DNA of 64,000 nucleotides from Leptodactylus fallax (Eukaryota; Chordata; Amphibia; Anura; Leptodactylidae): assembly GCA_947044405.1 (NCBI GenBank), contig CAMRHE010000133.1, positions 2,480,001-2,544,000 on the forward strand, written 5' to 3'. Made by a program: the position numbers and the translations under genes. The notes under the pieces are model-generated. The model did no database searches. It saw nothing but the letters and a program-made list of their open reading frames with translations, and had not been told where the DNA came from. Of this stretch, positions 36,501-51,700 are shown piece after piece; the stretch's first letter is position 1; every line of letters begins with the position of its first letter.

Positions 36501-39500
36501 TGCCTCCATTTACAGCAGACTGCATGCCCCTCTATTATAAGAGGTAAGTCCATGAGTAATTACAGCAATGCCTTTAAAGAGGAAGTTTCACGTCCTCGGA
36601 CATCAGCGGTGTTATATACTGCTACAAAGCTGACAGTCCGCTAAATTCAGCGCACTATCAGCTTTCCTGGCATGCTTCCCGGTGCCAGAGATATTGGTGC
36701 TGTTAGTTTCTTCACCGATATCCCTCCACTGTCATAAGGGCGGGCCTTACAGCTCAGTGACAGTACCCTTCCAAAGACTTGTACTTTCTAGCAGTATATA
36801 ATACCACCCATCTCCGAGGACATGAAAGGTCCTCTAACACACAACACAGATGTGCTACACACTTGCTGTGTGCGGTTATGTTGCTCACTAGACAGTGCAC
36901 CATCTGCTGTCCAGCATGTTAAACATGATCCCTACTGAGATAGAGGGAATGGTAAATATAAGAGACGTGTTGTTTGACCACCCATACATTATGGAGCAGG
37001 AGAGGGGATAGGTATGTGTCCGGTGCATGGGAGTCAAACTGTACACAGGAGCAGAAGCACACCTCTGCGGTCACAAACCAATGAAATACGGAAATAACCA
37101 GCTTTTTAAGGATATGAAAATAAGCCTGCAAGTGCACTGGGGGAGGGATTTATTTGCCAGACTTGCCTACAGACAGCTGCAAGTACTCTGGGCTTTCCTC
37201 TGCTACTGCTGCCTAACATTGCCTCTTTAGCTAGGACTGACATTTGCAGCTTCTGCCTGTGTCTTGCCTGTCTGTAGGTAAATCAGGCCCCGCCCCCAGT
37301 GCACTTTCAGGCTGATTTCCATATTCATAAAGAGTGAATTGTCTCTGCATCGCTTCATGGCCACGTTTCTGCTCCTATTAAAAGCAGTAATGTAATTGAT
37401 TTGAGAGGCATTCGGGACCTGACAGACTCCCTTTAATATAAAACTTAAACCATCAGGTGACCAATGCACACATTGAGCTCAGTTCAAGTGTAGAAGGCAC
37501 TCATTGTATATCCTCATGACAGTTGTATTTACATCACTGCTCATTGTATACACACGCAAACACGGGGAGAACATATATACATGTTGTCCTTGGCTGGATT
37601 CGAACCCAGGACTCCAGCGTTGTAAGGCAACAGTGCTAACCATTGAGCCACTGGGCTGCCCTATACAATCCTGCACAGCTCTGTGTTGCACCTTTGTTTT
37701 GAAGCTGCCAGGGCTTGCTGTGGGTGGGATTACCTTGTAAAGGACTACAGTTTCCATGATTCCTCTCCCTCCTCACAGGTTTACTAATGTGTTCTAAGTA
37801 TCAGAGTAAACTTAGACTAGACCGTGTAATAATGAGTCAGATTTATTATCCAGCATCAGTCACTTGATAAATCTGGTGCATTCTGAAACTCCCTGGTCTA
37901 AGTTCACACCACCTATGAGTTGGCTTATTTTATAACAAAAAAATGTGCCAATATTTTGGTACACGGTGCAACATCTTAAAGGGGATGTGCCATTAAGAAC
38001 ACTTATGCTCTATCCACAGGAGAGGGGATAAGCATCCGATCGCTGGGTCCCCCAGTAATCAGGAGGACAGGGGGCTGAAACTCCCCTTAAAGCCTTCTTG
38101 TGAATTAACAGTCAGTGTACTTGTGTGACCGGGGCTCCATACACTTCAAAGGGGCTGCCAGGACTGTAATCTCTGACAGCACTTGCAGTCCCATAGAAGT
38201 GAATGCAATGCCCATCCTGTGAGCCTGTCCGTAATGGCACAACCCCTTTAAGGCCACTCCATTTCTTCTGGTCAAAAACAGTAAAGAACGTACGAAGTTT
38301 TTTTTTTTTATTTGGCACACACCTCTGACATCATCCGGGTGCCGCAGGTATCGGTACAGCCCAGCGTCCCCCCCACGTACACACATGCACACATTGAGCT
38401 CAATTCAAGTGTAGAAGGCACTCATTGTATATCCTCATGACAGTTGTATGTACATCACTGCTCATTGTATACACACGCAAACACGGGGAGAACATACAAA
38501 CTCCTTGCAGATGTCGTCCTTGGCTGGATTTGAACCCAGGACTCCAGCGCTGCAAGGCTGCAGTGCTAACCACTGAGCCACCATACATCCCATCTCACCT
38601 GTCTCATTCTGTCTCCTGGGTGAACTTGTCCCCATGCCCCGTGGTTGGAATAAGCCAAAAGATGCGCTCAGAGCCATCATGCTGTGCGGCAGATCTGACG
38701 CAGGACTTGTGTATGACGATTTATCGGGGCGGCTGGTGACGCTGGAGCTCTTGGAGCAAGTGGAGAGACCAAATCAGTGATTTAGACCCGGAGTACTGGC
38801 TCATGTGTGCAGGTCGTAATCATAGATGTAGACATGTACAGAAATCTTACCTGGCTCAGATCCGCCATGTTTTGTGGGCTGCTCGTGGCATCTGATCGGG
38901 CGTAGGACGGAGTGGAAATATTGAAGTCAGGTTTTGGATCCAGTGAGTGAAATGTACTAGACAGGTGGAGATCGGCAGGTGAAATATCTGAGGCGACTTC
39001 AGGAGCTGGAACAAGTGAGGAGAAGGGGTTAATAATTCTTTACTACCTATAAGGTATAAATCTCTATACATGTCATTGTCAATGGAGCTGTACAAAGTAT
39101 AAAAAACACGTCTGCAAGAAATTGTCTAATATTACAGCTCAGCCGTATTTAAATTGAATAAAACTGACCTGCAATACCAAACACAGCCATAGACGGGAGT
39201 GGCACTGTTTTGTTTGTTTGTTTTGTTATGTTTTTTTTAAAGGAACATAATATTTTTTTTAATAGGCAGGTTCACACATCAAACTTGTGCTTATTTTCTT
39301 GTGGATTGGCTACTGTGGATCAACTAAAATAGAAAAGTGTCGTATTTGATGAAATAATGTGCTGTGTGTCTATTTAGGAATTTCCTTATGGATCGGAGTT
39401 CATTTTTGATTAATGGCCCAGCCCTATTGTTTACCCACCTAGTGACTCAGATCTAGCATGGACATTGCCCATAGTCACAAATACATGTTACTTACAGTGA

Positions 39501-39715
39501 AAACTCAAGTTTCTCTCTAGGGACGCGCTGAGGTCTTTGGTGTACTTCTCGATGATTTGCTGGATGTGGCTACGATTTTCCAATGGACTGAAGTAATGAC
39601 TCCATGTTGTTGGAAGAGGGATCTGAGAAGTAGCAGAGGATGGACTGGAGCTGCTGTCTTTGTGTTCCTCAATAGCAGAGTAGTTACATCTCTGGAGGTC
39701 CGACAGGGTATCTAG

Positions 39716-39746
<31 letters not shown>

Positions 39747-42700
39747 TTTAAATAATATTACAAAATTACATGTTGCTGTGTTGCGTATACAACTCTGCTG
39801 CTACCTGTACTGGGGGCGCATTCACATGACAGACAGGATTTACCGGCCTGCATCTTATTCCAGGAGTGGGACTCCTAGCAGTATTGTTAGCTATGATATT
39901 AGGAGTCCCTGCCTCCCAGCGACATACTGTTCTATAGAGATTATAGTACAGGACAGTATGTGGCAGACAGGCAGGCACTACTAACATCATAGATAACCAT
40001 TATACTAGGAGTCCCTCTCCTGGGATCAGGTGCAGGGCGGTAAATCCGGCCAACAAACTGACCAATTTTCACGGCTGAAAGTCTGTCATGTGAACGCGCC
40101 CTTAGTCTTGCTGAAGAAAAGGACAGGGCACAGTCCAGCCCATTGACTTCTATGAGGCTGCAGATGCTGCTAGAGATTACAGTCCCGGCAGCCCCATAGA
40201 ACTGAATGAAGTGCTGGTCATGCAAGTGCACGGCTGCTCCATTCACAAGGAGACCTTAGGAGGACTTTTGGTCCCCTGATCATGGGGGACCCCGGGGATG
40301 GGACACTTATGCCCTGTCCTGTGTATAGGGATTAAGTGTCCATTGCGGTACAACCCCTTTAAGGTATGGCACCAGTATAGGCAAAGTATCAGTGCTGCCC
40401 CCAGGAGGGGTTACAAAGCTTTGTGAAAAGCAAAAAGAGAAAAGAAGGGAGACTGTGACATTGCTTTATATTCATCAGTCTTGATGTAGGACCCAGGTAA
40501 ACCAGGATTTTTGATAGGCCTCAGATTTACCATGTAACCAGTCTGACTTCCTAAACTCTCTGGTTCCACTGCCTAAGACCCCATTCACACAATCAAGTGT
40601 GCATCCAAGTTGGGGCCGATTTTGCAGCAGAATGCAGTTGGATGACACTTGCAGTGCATTCCATTATCACTATGGGGCCTACTGATCCGTCTGTTTTGAT
40701 GACCCAGAGCAGTATAGGACCTGCCCTATTTTCATAATAATGGACCCTCGGATGACCCCCAACCCCCCCCCCTCCGATGGCACACTCGGACGTGTTCATG
40801 AAGTCTAAGGGTAGGAGGCTTCATGTGCCACCATAGTGCTGGTATACAAGATCTAACAGCGTTACTCAGGTAGAATACGACAGACACTCAGCAGGGCTTC
40901 AAAAGGGATCCGGCTCAGATGAAGGAGAAAAAGTCCGGACAATAAGGAAGAATAAAATTGGCAAATAAGGAAGTGATTCTATAAACCTCTCAGGGCAAGT
41001 CCAAAAGACATGGAGCTTGTCACCCTCTGCTGGGATACATCATAAACACCTTGCTGGGATGGTGGGCATAAGGGTGTGAAGCTTAGTAGGTACTCTATAC
41101 CAATGAGAGAGAACTTTATATCTTTCATCCTAAAGGCGACTAGAGGAGCCATGTGCCATCCAATACAGGAGTGAGTTGTATCAGAGACTGAGACGTCAAT
41201 CTGCAAGTCCCTCTTACAGATTCTAATAAACGTGGGGCGCAGTTGTCCACGAAGATTTTTCTTCTCGAACGTTGATCGGCTACAATACAGCGCTCATTCT
41301 GTACCAGCCTCATTACACAAGCCAATCCAGAGGACATGCTCAGTAAAGCAATCGTTCCCCTGCCATATACTCCACAGTCAGTCAGCAGCAGAACCCTTAT
41401 TGGAAGGGGTGATGTACTACCGTCAGATGATTTTTTTGTCCAGCCAACATCAACCAGTCACTCAATGAACAAGCAAATGGCCGTTTGTGGTCAGACAATT
41501 ATCAGGAACAAGCGAGCGTTCATTCATGACAATTAGCTGCTAAATCTCCTTGCCAATAGGGCCTTAAAGGGAACCGTCAGGTTGTTTTGGGACACTAAAC
41601 CACTTACATGTGCTTACAGTGTCCCAAATCGCCCTGTATTTTATAAATTAAACCTTTATACTAACCTAGAGATGAGTTTGATGAGTCTCAGCACCGGCAC
41701 AGTTCTTCAGTGAGGCTTTGGACATACCCCCTGTTTTCATCGTGCAAGTTGCGGAGGTACAGCGCAAGCGCACTGAAGATGAGGTGTACTCCTCTGGCTT
41801 CAGTGAAGAACTGTGCTAGTGCAAGGACTACAGCGGATAGGTGAGTATAAAGGTTTTTTTTTTTATTTTTATTGTGGGCACTGATGGCTATATAACAGGG
41901 CCTGTGGGTGCTTTAGTGTCCCAAATCTCCAAGTTATTTTTGAGGTCGGAGGGTGACATATGGAGATCTCCAGGCCATTCAGAGGGGTGGGGTATTCTGG
42001 ACCACGACTACATCCACTGCAAACACTGACGGGACATACAGAAAAATCCATCCGCAATTCGCTCTTGCTAGAGCACGGAGGGTCAGTGGTTAGTGCTATT
42101 GCCCTGCAGCACTGGAGTCCTGGCTATCTGACTGTGCTTATAGTTCAATGTTTTGGTGAAAAACTCCCTTAAAATGTTAAAACCAGACCATACACATCCC
42201 AGTTGTGAATAAAATCAGGCTTGCTTCTAGTACTGTATGTGATGGTGCAAGATGTCCGCAGAGCACAGTACAACATTGCACCCAATACTAACCAGAGTTT
42301 CCAGGACTGGAATCGGTCTTCTCGCTGGTCAGGAAGCTCCCGGATGATATAGTAGTAGTGGACAAATAATCGTGTACTGAATTTGGGCTCCTTCCTTGTC
42401 CAGTTGGCCCCTGCATAGAAATACAGGCTTATAAACAATCCCCTACCCCGTGCATTATATACCCTATATATATAGTCTGAGCTCAGATCAAGTGTAGATA
42501 CCACCATAGGATGTGTCTGGGGACAAGAAGATGCATCATGGCTCAGATTTATAGACATACAACACAACACAACATACACAACCATACATAAGGGCACATC
42601 CACATGTACTAGGAGTAAGAAAACCTTACAATGATCACACCACACATCTCAATGCAGAGGGTGCGGCTTCTATAGAAAACCAGAACCTGTCGCACGTGTC

Positions 42701-45700
42701 CTGGATCTTCCTCCATTGACATGAATAGGGGCAGATCCATGACAAATGCAGCAGTTTAAGCAGTACTTGTGAAAGTGCCCCGACACTCTCCCAGGACACA
42801 ACAAACACAAGCACAACTCCATGTTCTCACGACACAAGACTACTGGCTTCTCAGGTCTAAAGAAATCATGTACCGGCTTCACCGATACTCAGATTTGGCT
42901 AAATTTCATCATTGATCATTTTTTCCAAAAATGACCTCAGATAAAAGGGTTAAAGCGCTTATAGGGCACCCTAAGTGCCATTTTAATGCTTACCAGGCCA
43001 GAAGCTCCTTCTGCCATTGAAAGGTGAGTAGGAACGGTGATCTGGTTACCTGTAAGACTCTCATGTAGACTTTTGTGCAAAACTGGAGTAAATGAATGAT
43101 CTAAAAGACAGAAAAATAAGTAAAGGTCAATGTGTGTGCCATTATTATATTACTTGCAATCCATGGCCGATTTAAAGTAATTTCCATCATAATAAACCAG
43201 GCTTTTCACCATTTTTAAATGGTCACTAACTTTTCAGACAACTTATTTTTTCCTAGAACATGTGACCATGGACCAAAAACTAACGCGCTTTTATTAACAA
43301 TATTGCTGCTTTCTGCCAGAAAAACCTCTATAAAGTTCCTGCCGCTAGGTGTCGCCCTTTTAGCCAATTTGCAGTTCACTCCCTGTTATTAGGGAAGTCC
43401 TGTCCACATACCAGATACCATTAAAAAGCAAGATATCTTCACAGTGAGTACAAGAAGAAGGGACTGGTCTCTTCACACCGTGAATGCAGAGGGGAGGGGC
43501 TGACTCTCCTCACAGCTTCCACACTGCTTGCTCTGTGCGCTGGACTGAACATTCTGAGCCCTATATGGGACAGTGACTACTATTGATGTCTGTAAAGCGC
43601 TGCAGAATATGATGGCGCTATATAAGTAAGCAAAATAAATAAAATAATAAATTCTGCACATCTCACAGCTTACAACGTAAAAAGAATCTTCTATATGCTT
43701 GGCTTCTTGTGTGATGGGATATTATTCACAGACAGAGGCAGATTTAGAGAGTGTGCTCATAGAATGTATTTTCCTATGTTTTATCTGACTGTTTAGCAAG
43801 ACTCTGCATATATTAACATTTTTCATGAAAACTCAGATACCCTTTTATTCCATTTTATTCTTCCCCCTCTGGCAGATGACAAAAGGTACAGGTACAGTAC
43901 AGACCCACATATAATACATGAAGTATAGAGGTATATACTGTATATGTATAAACCTAGTCGGGCAGATTTATTATGCCTTGTATATCAGTTTTCTGGAATA
44001 CAAGGCATACAAAGTCAAAATGTTTTTGCGGACATTTTGAACAGAATTTTTTTTTTTTTCCAACCTGAGTAACACCAGTTTTCGTAAACCTGCCCCATAC
44101 TGTATTAGGGCAAGTTCACATGGCAGAATCTGTAGCGGAAGACTTCCACCTGACCACAGAAAGATTTCTGCAGTGGATTTTGCATAGTGGGTCTCGCTGC
44201 ATCATGTAAACTTACCCTTTTAGGTATATACTATACCTAGGTGTACTATATCACCTAGCCAAAGACACCCTGGTAATGTCTGTCCCTATTTATGCATTGG
44301 AATGAGTTTCAGCAGCGTTACCCTGCACAGAAACATGGAAGAATGACGGCAGATAAAGCCCCCCTGGACATCTAGTCTGCCCTTATATTATGCCACATTT
44401 ATTTTAGGATAGACGTGTCTTGATCCCCAGCGATGTATAAATTTACTTATTGTGACTTCCCGTCCAGTATCTCACCTCCTCCAGTTGGGTCACGTGATCC
44501 TTCTAAAGACAAGGTCTCTCTCCATGATAGCTTGGCACGACTTTGGTTCGGAGTGTCATCGCTGATGCTGACTGATAGCCTGGACAGGTCTCCAGGTATC
44601 TCAGTTGAGTCACTGCTCATTCTGCTTATGTCTGGGTGATAACCTACAGGTTCGCTGTGTCCAGATCGGTTATTCCGGCCTAAAAGACAGTGCCCAAAAT
44701 AAAGAATTAGAAATCCATGTTGTGTGATCAGAGATCTAAACATAGATTGGCAAACTAGGTCAACCAAAGGACAGGATACAATTTGGACATCCAGTAAAGC
44801 GTACCTCCAATTTAGTACAGGTGAATATAAGAAACTTTGTAATATATCTTAACCAAGAAAAATGCTTCTTTCTCCACTTATCAGGCTGCTCTCCTCCTCC
44901 TTCCAGTCACTTATCTCTAATAGTACGTGTATCTATACCCAGCCTCAACACAGAAGTCTATGGGGAAGGGAGGAGGAATCTGCTACTGCATTGTAAGTGA
45001 TTTACTGCCTCATTCTGTACAGTGGTAGAGTTATCTTAAAGGGGTTGTCCAGAAATTGGAGCAATCCATGTGGAGGTGTAAAATTAAAAAAAAAAAAATA
45101 AAAGCATACTTGTCTCTCCCCAGCGCTCCGTTGTCTGCTGCAGGTATCCATTCAGTCTTGTGCCGATGCAACAATGCCAAAATTCCTTAACCTCAAGTGA
45201 CTGCTGAGACCTATCAAGGAACCAATGGTAAGGAATGGGTGATGTACGTGAGCGACATCACCGCTCCCTCTCCAGCGACCACTGGTCTCAGCAGTCACGT
45301 ATGGATGAGGTCTTCCAGGATACAAAACCTAATGCATACCAGTAGTGAACAACAGAGTGCTGGGGAGAGGCGAGTATGCTTTATGTTTTTTTAACACCTC
45401 CCCCCGTCCTCCGCATGGGTCGCTGCAATTCCTGCACAAACCCCTTTAATAGAGGGAGCTGTTACAAAGCTTAGCAGAACTAAAGGGTGTGTGTGCGTGT
45501 GTATAGATGTGCGTGTTCCTCTCCTTCCAGCAGCCTCCTGCTTCCCCATCGCCTCTCCATACACTTCTATGTTATGTAACACTAAAACCAGGAAAGAGGA
45601 GCGCAGCCTCATAAGAGGTGGAAGAAGCATTGTCCTTATTACAATGTTTCTTATATTCTTCACCTGTACTATTCTTTTCTGTAAAGTTGTTTTATAACTT

Positions 45701-48700
45701 AGACACAAAACCCAACCTTATGTCGCCATGTTCTGCATTACCCGGTAGGCTCTCTTTGAGATCAGCGATTCCCGTGCTGGACCGTCTACCACTGCCACTT
45801 GGCGTCTCCACCTCCATGATAGCGCTCAGCTCATGTTGCTGCAGGAATGGCCCCAGTTTTGTCTTTGTGACAGGCGGCTTCGTAGGTCTCCACTTGTGGT
45901 CTCTTCCCGTAGGTCTCATTAGAAAACCATTGCTGGACTCAAAGTCTAAATAATACAGAAAAAGGCAAAAGGCGATGAGTTTTTAGACTAAACCCAACTC
46001 CGCCATCCCCGTCAAAGACTTTCATCATTCTCTTCCGTTTGGAGCCACGGTATAGATTACACAGGGTGAACATTGGCACAATCCAATTATAATACAAGTA
46101 GGTTTTATTTTCATTTATAACCATCGGTAATTTATAATCATTATTATCTACGATTCTGATTTTACATAATGAGGTACTATGAGGCCTACACAAAATATGG
46201 CTACAGATCGCATCACAGAAAATCCCTATGACACGAGGGTGATCCCTACTTTGCTTTCTTCTCATATCCCACAGTCAGTTTTAAGGAAGTCATACAAGGG
46301 GTTAAACGATGGAGATCAGAGGTCTCTCTGATCTGTCAATAGAACAGGACCACCAGTGTGTATTACAGCCGCCATCTTGCTCTTGAGCGCCATAGTACTC
46401 TTGGGTAAGGTTTTCTGCCGGGGTCACACGACTACACTTTCAGGAGTTTTATGAATTCTGTTCCTACAGATATTTATAGTTTTCTAATCTAATGCCCTCA
46501 AAAAGTAAAACCTGAACAATTAGGCTCGTTCTTTTGCGTCACTTACTTGTAACCCCTGAGACCTCTTCTTCGCTGTCATCCAAGGCCTTCAGCAGCGCAG
46601 ACATGAACTGATATCGCTCCCGCTCAGGAATCCCATGGAAGTCGTCAGGAACTGCCCCCTGTCTAGGCTTCAAAACATAAGGCCAATATTAAATGGGTTT
46701 TTCGAAGAGTTAAATATTGATGAGTAGGTCATTAATATCGGATTGTGTGGGTCCGACATCCAGGACCCCCCACAGATCAGCTGTTTGGGTGAGCACCACT
46801 TCCACTTCACAGGCCAGTGATGTTATGCTTGTTTCGTCACATGACCCATTTGCAGCTCAGTCCTATTCATGTCAATGGGGCTGAACTGCAATACCAAGCC
46901 TAACCACTACACAATGTCCAGCACTGTGCTTGGCATTCAGTGAAGAGGCTGCAGTACTTACCTGAACACTGCGGTCTCTTCAATCGGATCCCCACTGATG
47001 AGATATTGGAGACCTATTCCAAGGATAGGTCAACAAAATGCAACGCTCAGAAAACAGCTATGTAAGACATTAAATATCGCACTTACAGTAAAATCCCCTG
47101 CCCCTGCTTTATTTCTCACCTCCGGGGAGCCAAGGAGTTCCTCTAGCGACTCTTGGTGCCTTCGTATCTGATCCTCCAGGTCCTTCTGCCTGTGTAGGAG
47201 ATGTTGCTCCTGACTCTTCTGCTTGGACAGTAGGGATTCTCGCTGCTTGTCTAGCTGGACCTGCATTTCCTTAAGGTGGTCCTGCTGGTTCCGGATTTCT
47301 GCAGCAGAAGACAGAAGTCTCTCCCTGAATTCCTGAACATTGGAGAAGTCTCCTAGGTGTAGAGGGTCTCTTTTGCTGACTTCAGGAACTGCAAAGGAGC
47401 TGCTTGGTTCGGAAAAATCAACTTGAGACAAACCTAAGGAAAGCAGTGTAGGAAGTGGGAGGTATGAAGTGCCAGAGGAGGAGTCATGTTCTCCTGGACT
47501 AGATGTTGAGGAAAGCTTTTCTGAGCCTACTACAGTATCTTGAACTCGATCTTCACTTGGACTGTGAGATAAGTGTCTTTGTGGACTTTGTCTTCCAAGG
47601 AAGTGATGGTGCAATGAGTCTACACTAACGGGGGTCTCAGCTCTAAGGTTACAGGAGTCCACCACATGGACATCACTTGCAGAAGTAGGAATGGACTCGA
47701 GCTTCCCACCTCTAGGACTTATGGGTTGAGTCTTCCCAAGACTGTGTGACATACTCTGATCTGATGTCTGCTTTTCTGTAGACAGAGGACGGCCCGGTGA
47801 GGACACTAAGGCGCTCGGAGGAGGAGATGGTAGGACAACACTTGGGTAGCTATTTTCAGAGGAGCTAGGTGGTGGTCTTTGAAGACTCCTTGTGGTTTCT
47901 TGAACCTTATCAGGGATTCCCATGTTAGAGGTGGATAAGTGAGGGTACCGATTCTTCAATAGTAACTGGTATTCCCACAAACGTCTTCGTGCTTCATCCA
48001 CTGACTGCTGGTGAATCCTAAAACATGAAGGAATAACCTTTACAATGAGGAATGGTGTGCAGAAAGAATATTCCAATATACCAGGAGGAAGTGGTGGGAC
48101 TTGCCTCTTCTTAGACATGAAAAAAACAGCAGCCATGTTTTTTTTTTCCTAGAAACAGTGCTGCATCTGCTCCGGGCAGTGTCAGGTATTGAAGCTCAGA
48201 TCTATTTGAAGGAATAGGACCGAGCTGCAATATCAGACATGGACAAGGGTGATGAACAGGGGTGTAACTTGAGGGGGTGCAGTCGCAGCGGGGCCCAGCA
48301 GCCTTAGGGGGCCCATAAGCACTGGCATCAGTATTGAGATTGCAGCTTCCATCTGGCCCATAAGCCTAGGAGACCCACAGATTACCCTAAACACACTAAG
48401 GTTCATTAAAGATTGCACCAGGGCCCACAAGACTTTAGTTATGCCACTGGTGATGAATTCATGGGAGAAAATAGTCTTTAACCTACTCACTGTCACAACT
48501 AGATCTTCCATTAGGTCATGCAATCATCAGCCCGTCTGGAGGGGAGGGCTATAAGGTAAATATGCACCTATACTTACCTGCATCCTCCCCTCCATGTTCC
48601 TGCCGTCAGCTCTAGTGGTTAGCACTGCTTCCTTATGGTGCTGGGGTCCTGGGTTTGAATCTGACCAAGGACAACATCTGCATGGAGTTTGCATTTACCA

Positions 48701-51700
48701 CCCACATGATAAAAATATACTGAGAAATTGTAGAATAACCGCCCCTCGTGGGTGTTGGGGATGATCGCCTGTACGTTCACAACACTCCCTCCGCATTGGG
48801 TCCCTTAGTGAGAAAAGTCCATTACAAAAATTGTTCTGCTGCAGCCAAACACTGCTCTCTTTATAGCCCCATAAAGGGGACTGGAATACCAGTGTGCTTG
48901 TATGAGGCTGCCAGGACCATAATCTCAGACAGAGCCCCCAGCCCCATAGCAGTGAATGGATCACCGGTCATGCAAGTATGGGTAAGCGTTCTTAATGGCA
49001 CAACCCCTATACCTCCAGACAACCCCTTTCAGGTATATTTGCAGGACAGTCAGAAACAGCGACAGATCTGCTTAGTAAATACCTGTTCTGCTCCATAAGG
49101 CGCTGCTGGTACTCCCGAATCATCTGAATATGCACATTTTCAGCTGAGGTGTTCAACTGTGTGACTGTGGCTGCCGATTCCTAGGAAAGAAACACACACA
49201 AAGAAAATACAATGACATCACACCTCACATAGTATGGCGAGAATGCGGCTCACAGGAGGAATAAGAATATAGGTTTATCTACAGACTATGCAGAAAGCGC
49301 TCACAAGTCTGCACACTTATGGCGCCATTTTGCTACTTTCATCCTTTCCAGGCCCCTCGCTGATTGAAGGCTGTATGCTCATTTATTTGTGCTAAGAAAT
49401 GCGAGTTATATCCTGGACAATGAATGGGTTAAAGCACAACGGACATGATTGTGACGGAAATACATAAATCTAGTCTATTACATTCACATCTGCATTGTGG
49501 CTAATGTTATAAGCAGTGGTATCTCTGAACATTAGAAATAGCGCCACACACAGGACATTTGACGGAATCTGTAATGCATGTTCTAATACAGATGTGAACA
49601 CGGTCTGACGGGGATTCTATAAATACCAGATAGATGTAAGCCCACCTCTGTGTCCTGCATCTAGTAAACCAATAAGGCATATCCTATATATATAGCATGT
49701 AGTTGCACAATATAGTATGAATAATGGCAAAGCCTTTAGGCTGAGTCCACCTACTGCAGAACTTTGTACAACAAATCCCACAGCAAATCCAAGTGTGTAG
49801 CACACAAGACTTAGATCACTGTATGCATTACAAAGGGTGAATAATGCACTGAAAATAGTGAAAATAGAGCAACAGAACGGACATGCAGCGGATTACAAAA
49901 TCTGAAAACTCTGAATTCTCCATAGATTTTCTACTATGTGTGAATGGGGTTTTAAAAATCCCATTCACATGGTTCATACTGTAAATTCCTGGGGATTTTT
50001 GGTGTAGAATTTGGATATAACCCTGAAAAGTCCCCACATAGTTCCATATCCCACATATCTGTGCTGCAGGGTGACCGGCTCCTACCTCTGGTTTATCATC
50101 CACCACCACCGGCTCCGGTCTTTCCCTCTGTACGGTCGCGCTGCTCTCCTGTTTCTCCTCTTGCACTTGCGTCCGCATCTTCTGGAATTCAGCCTCTAAG
50201 CTTCTTCTCTCCTCTTCTAGTTTACTTATCAGTTCTAGTTGTTCTTGCTTCTGCCGCTCTAGGTCTTCCACCTGTAAAAGAGAATGACAATAGCAGACCG
50301 TTCAATATATTTCTATCTATCTCCACACCATTATACTTACCTAGAGATGATTCTCATCGGGCTCCGCAGGCGCCAGGAACACCAGAGAGTTCTTCAGTAA
50401 AGCTGAGGACGTACACCTTGGCTTCACTGCGCAAGTTTCGGAGGTACGGCGCATGCGCACTGAAGATGGGGTGACTCCACTGACTTCAATGAAGAACTGC
50501 GCTGGTGCGAGGAGCACAGTGGCAGGGGGGAGTATAAAGCTTTTTTATTTTTATTGCAGGCACAGATGGCTTTATAACGATTTGGAACACTAAACACCCC
50601 CCACCCTCCCCGAACCATAAAGACCTAAGGGTAGTTTAGGATCCCGAATCACCCTGACAGATTCTTTTTAAAGGGGATATGCAGCTTTTAAAAATTCAAG
50701 TCTATAGGAAAACCACCACGGTACTCACTAAAATGACAGCAAGTGAGTACTGCAGCTTGTGCCAGCATGGGGAAACAGCTAATCAGCAGGGGTCCTGGCA
50801 GTCAGATCGCCACTGATCTAAAGTTGACGCCCTATATCATGGATTGGACATCAATTTTAAAAAGTTGGTAACCCCTTTAAAAGGAAAAGGCAACCTTTTT
50901 TGTTCGGCGTGCCGATTTCGATGAAAAAAAATCAAAGTTGAGGTACTCGGAGTGCCGGTCAATAATTGTAAGTCTGACGACCCCTGCACACAGTATTATG
51001 TCACATAGCGGCCCCTGCACACGGTATTATGTCACATAGCGGCCCCTGCACACGGTATTATGTCACATAGCGGCCCCTGCACACGGTATTATGTCACATA
51101 GCGGCCCCTGCACACGGTATTATGTCACATAGCGGCCCCTGCACACGGTATTATGTCACATAGCGGCCCCTGCACACGGTATTATGTCACATAGCGGCCC
51201 CTGCACACGGTATTATGTCACATAGCGGCCCCTGCACACGGTATTATGTCACATAGCGGCCCCTGCACACGGTATTATGTCACATAGCGGCCCCTGCACA
51301 CGGTATTATGTCACATAGCGGCCCCTGCACACGGTATTATGTCACATAGCGGCCCCTGCACACGGTATTATGTCACATAGCGGCCCCTGCACACGGTATT
51401 ATGTCACATAGCGGCCCCTGCACACAGTATTATGTCACATAGCGGCCCCTGCACACGGTATTATGTCACATAGCGGCCCCTGCACACGGTATTATGTCAC
51501 ATAGCGGCCCCTGCACACGGTATTATGTCACATAGCGGCCCCTGCACACGGTATTATGGTGATAATACTAGTGATAATTGCTATTACTATTATTTTAGTG
51601 TGTAACAGATATCACTAGAGAGGCGGGCGGCGTATTTTACTCTATAAAGATCAGGTATGGACAGGACAGAGACAGTGAAAAAATGTAAACTTTATTGGTG

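Noticed and set aside
35805..38583. tRNA genes at 35.8, 37.6 and 38.5 kb
   Set aside because: A and B boxes are present but no cloverleaf with a paired acceptor stem forms, and the copies continue into a shared non-tRNA body. They are SINEs.
50981..51557. CRISPR-like array of regular repeats
   Set aside because: Units abut with no unique spacers, no cas genes are present, and the genome is a vertebrate's. It is a minisatellite.
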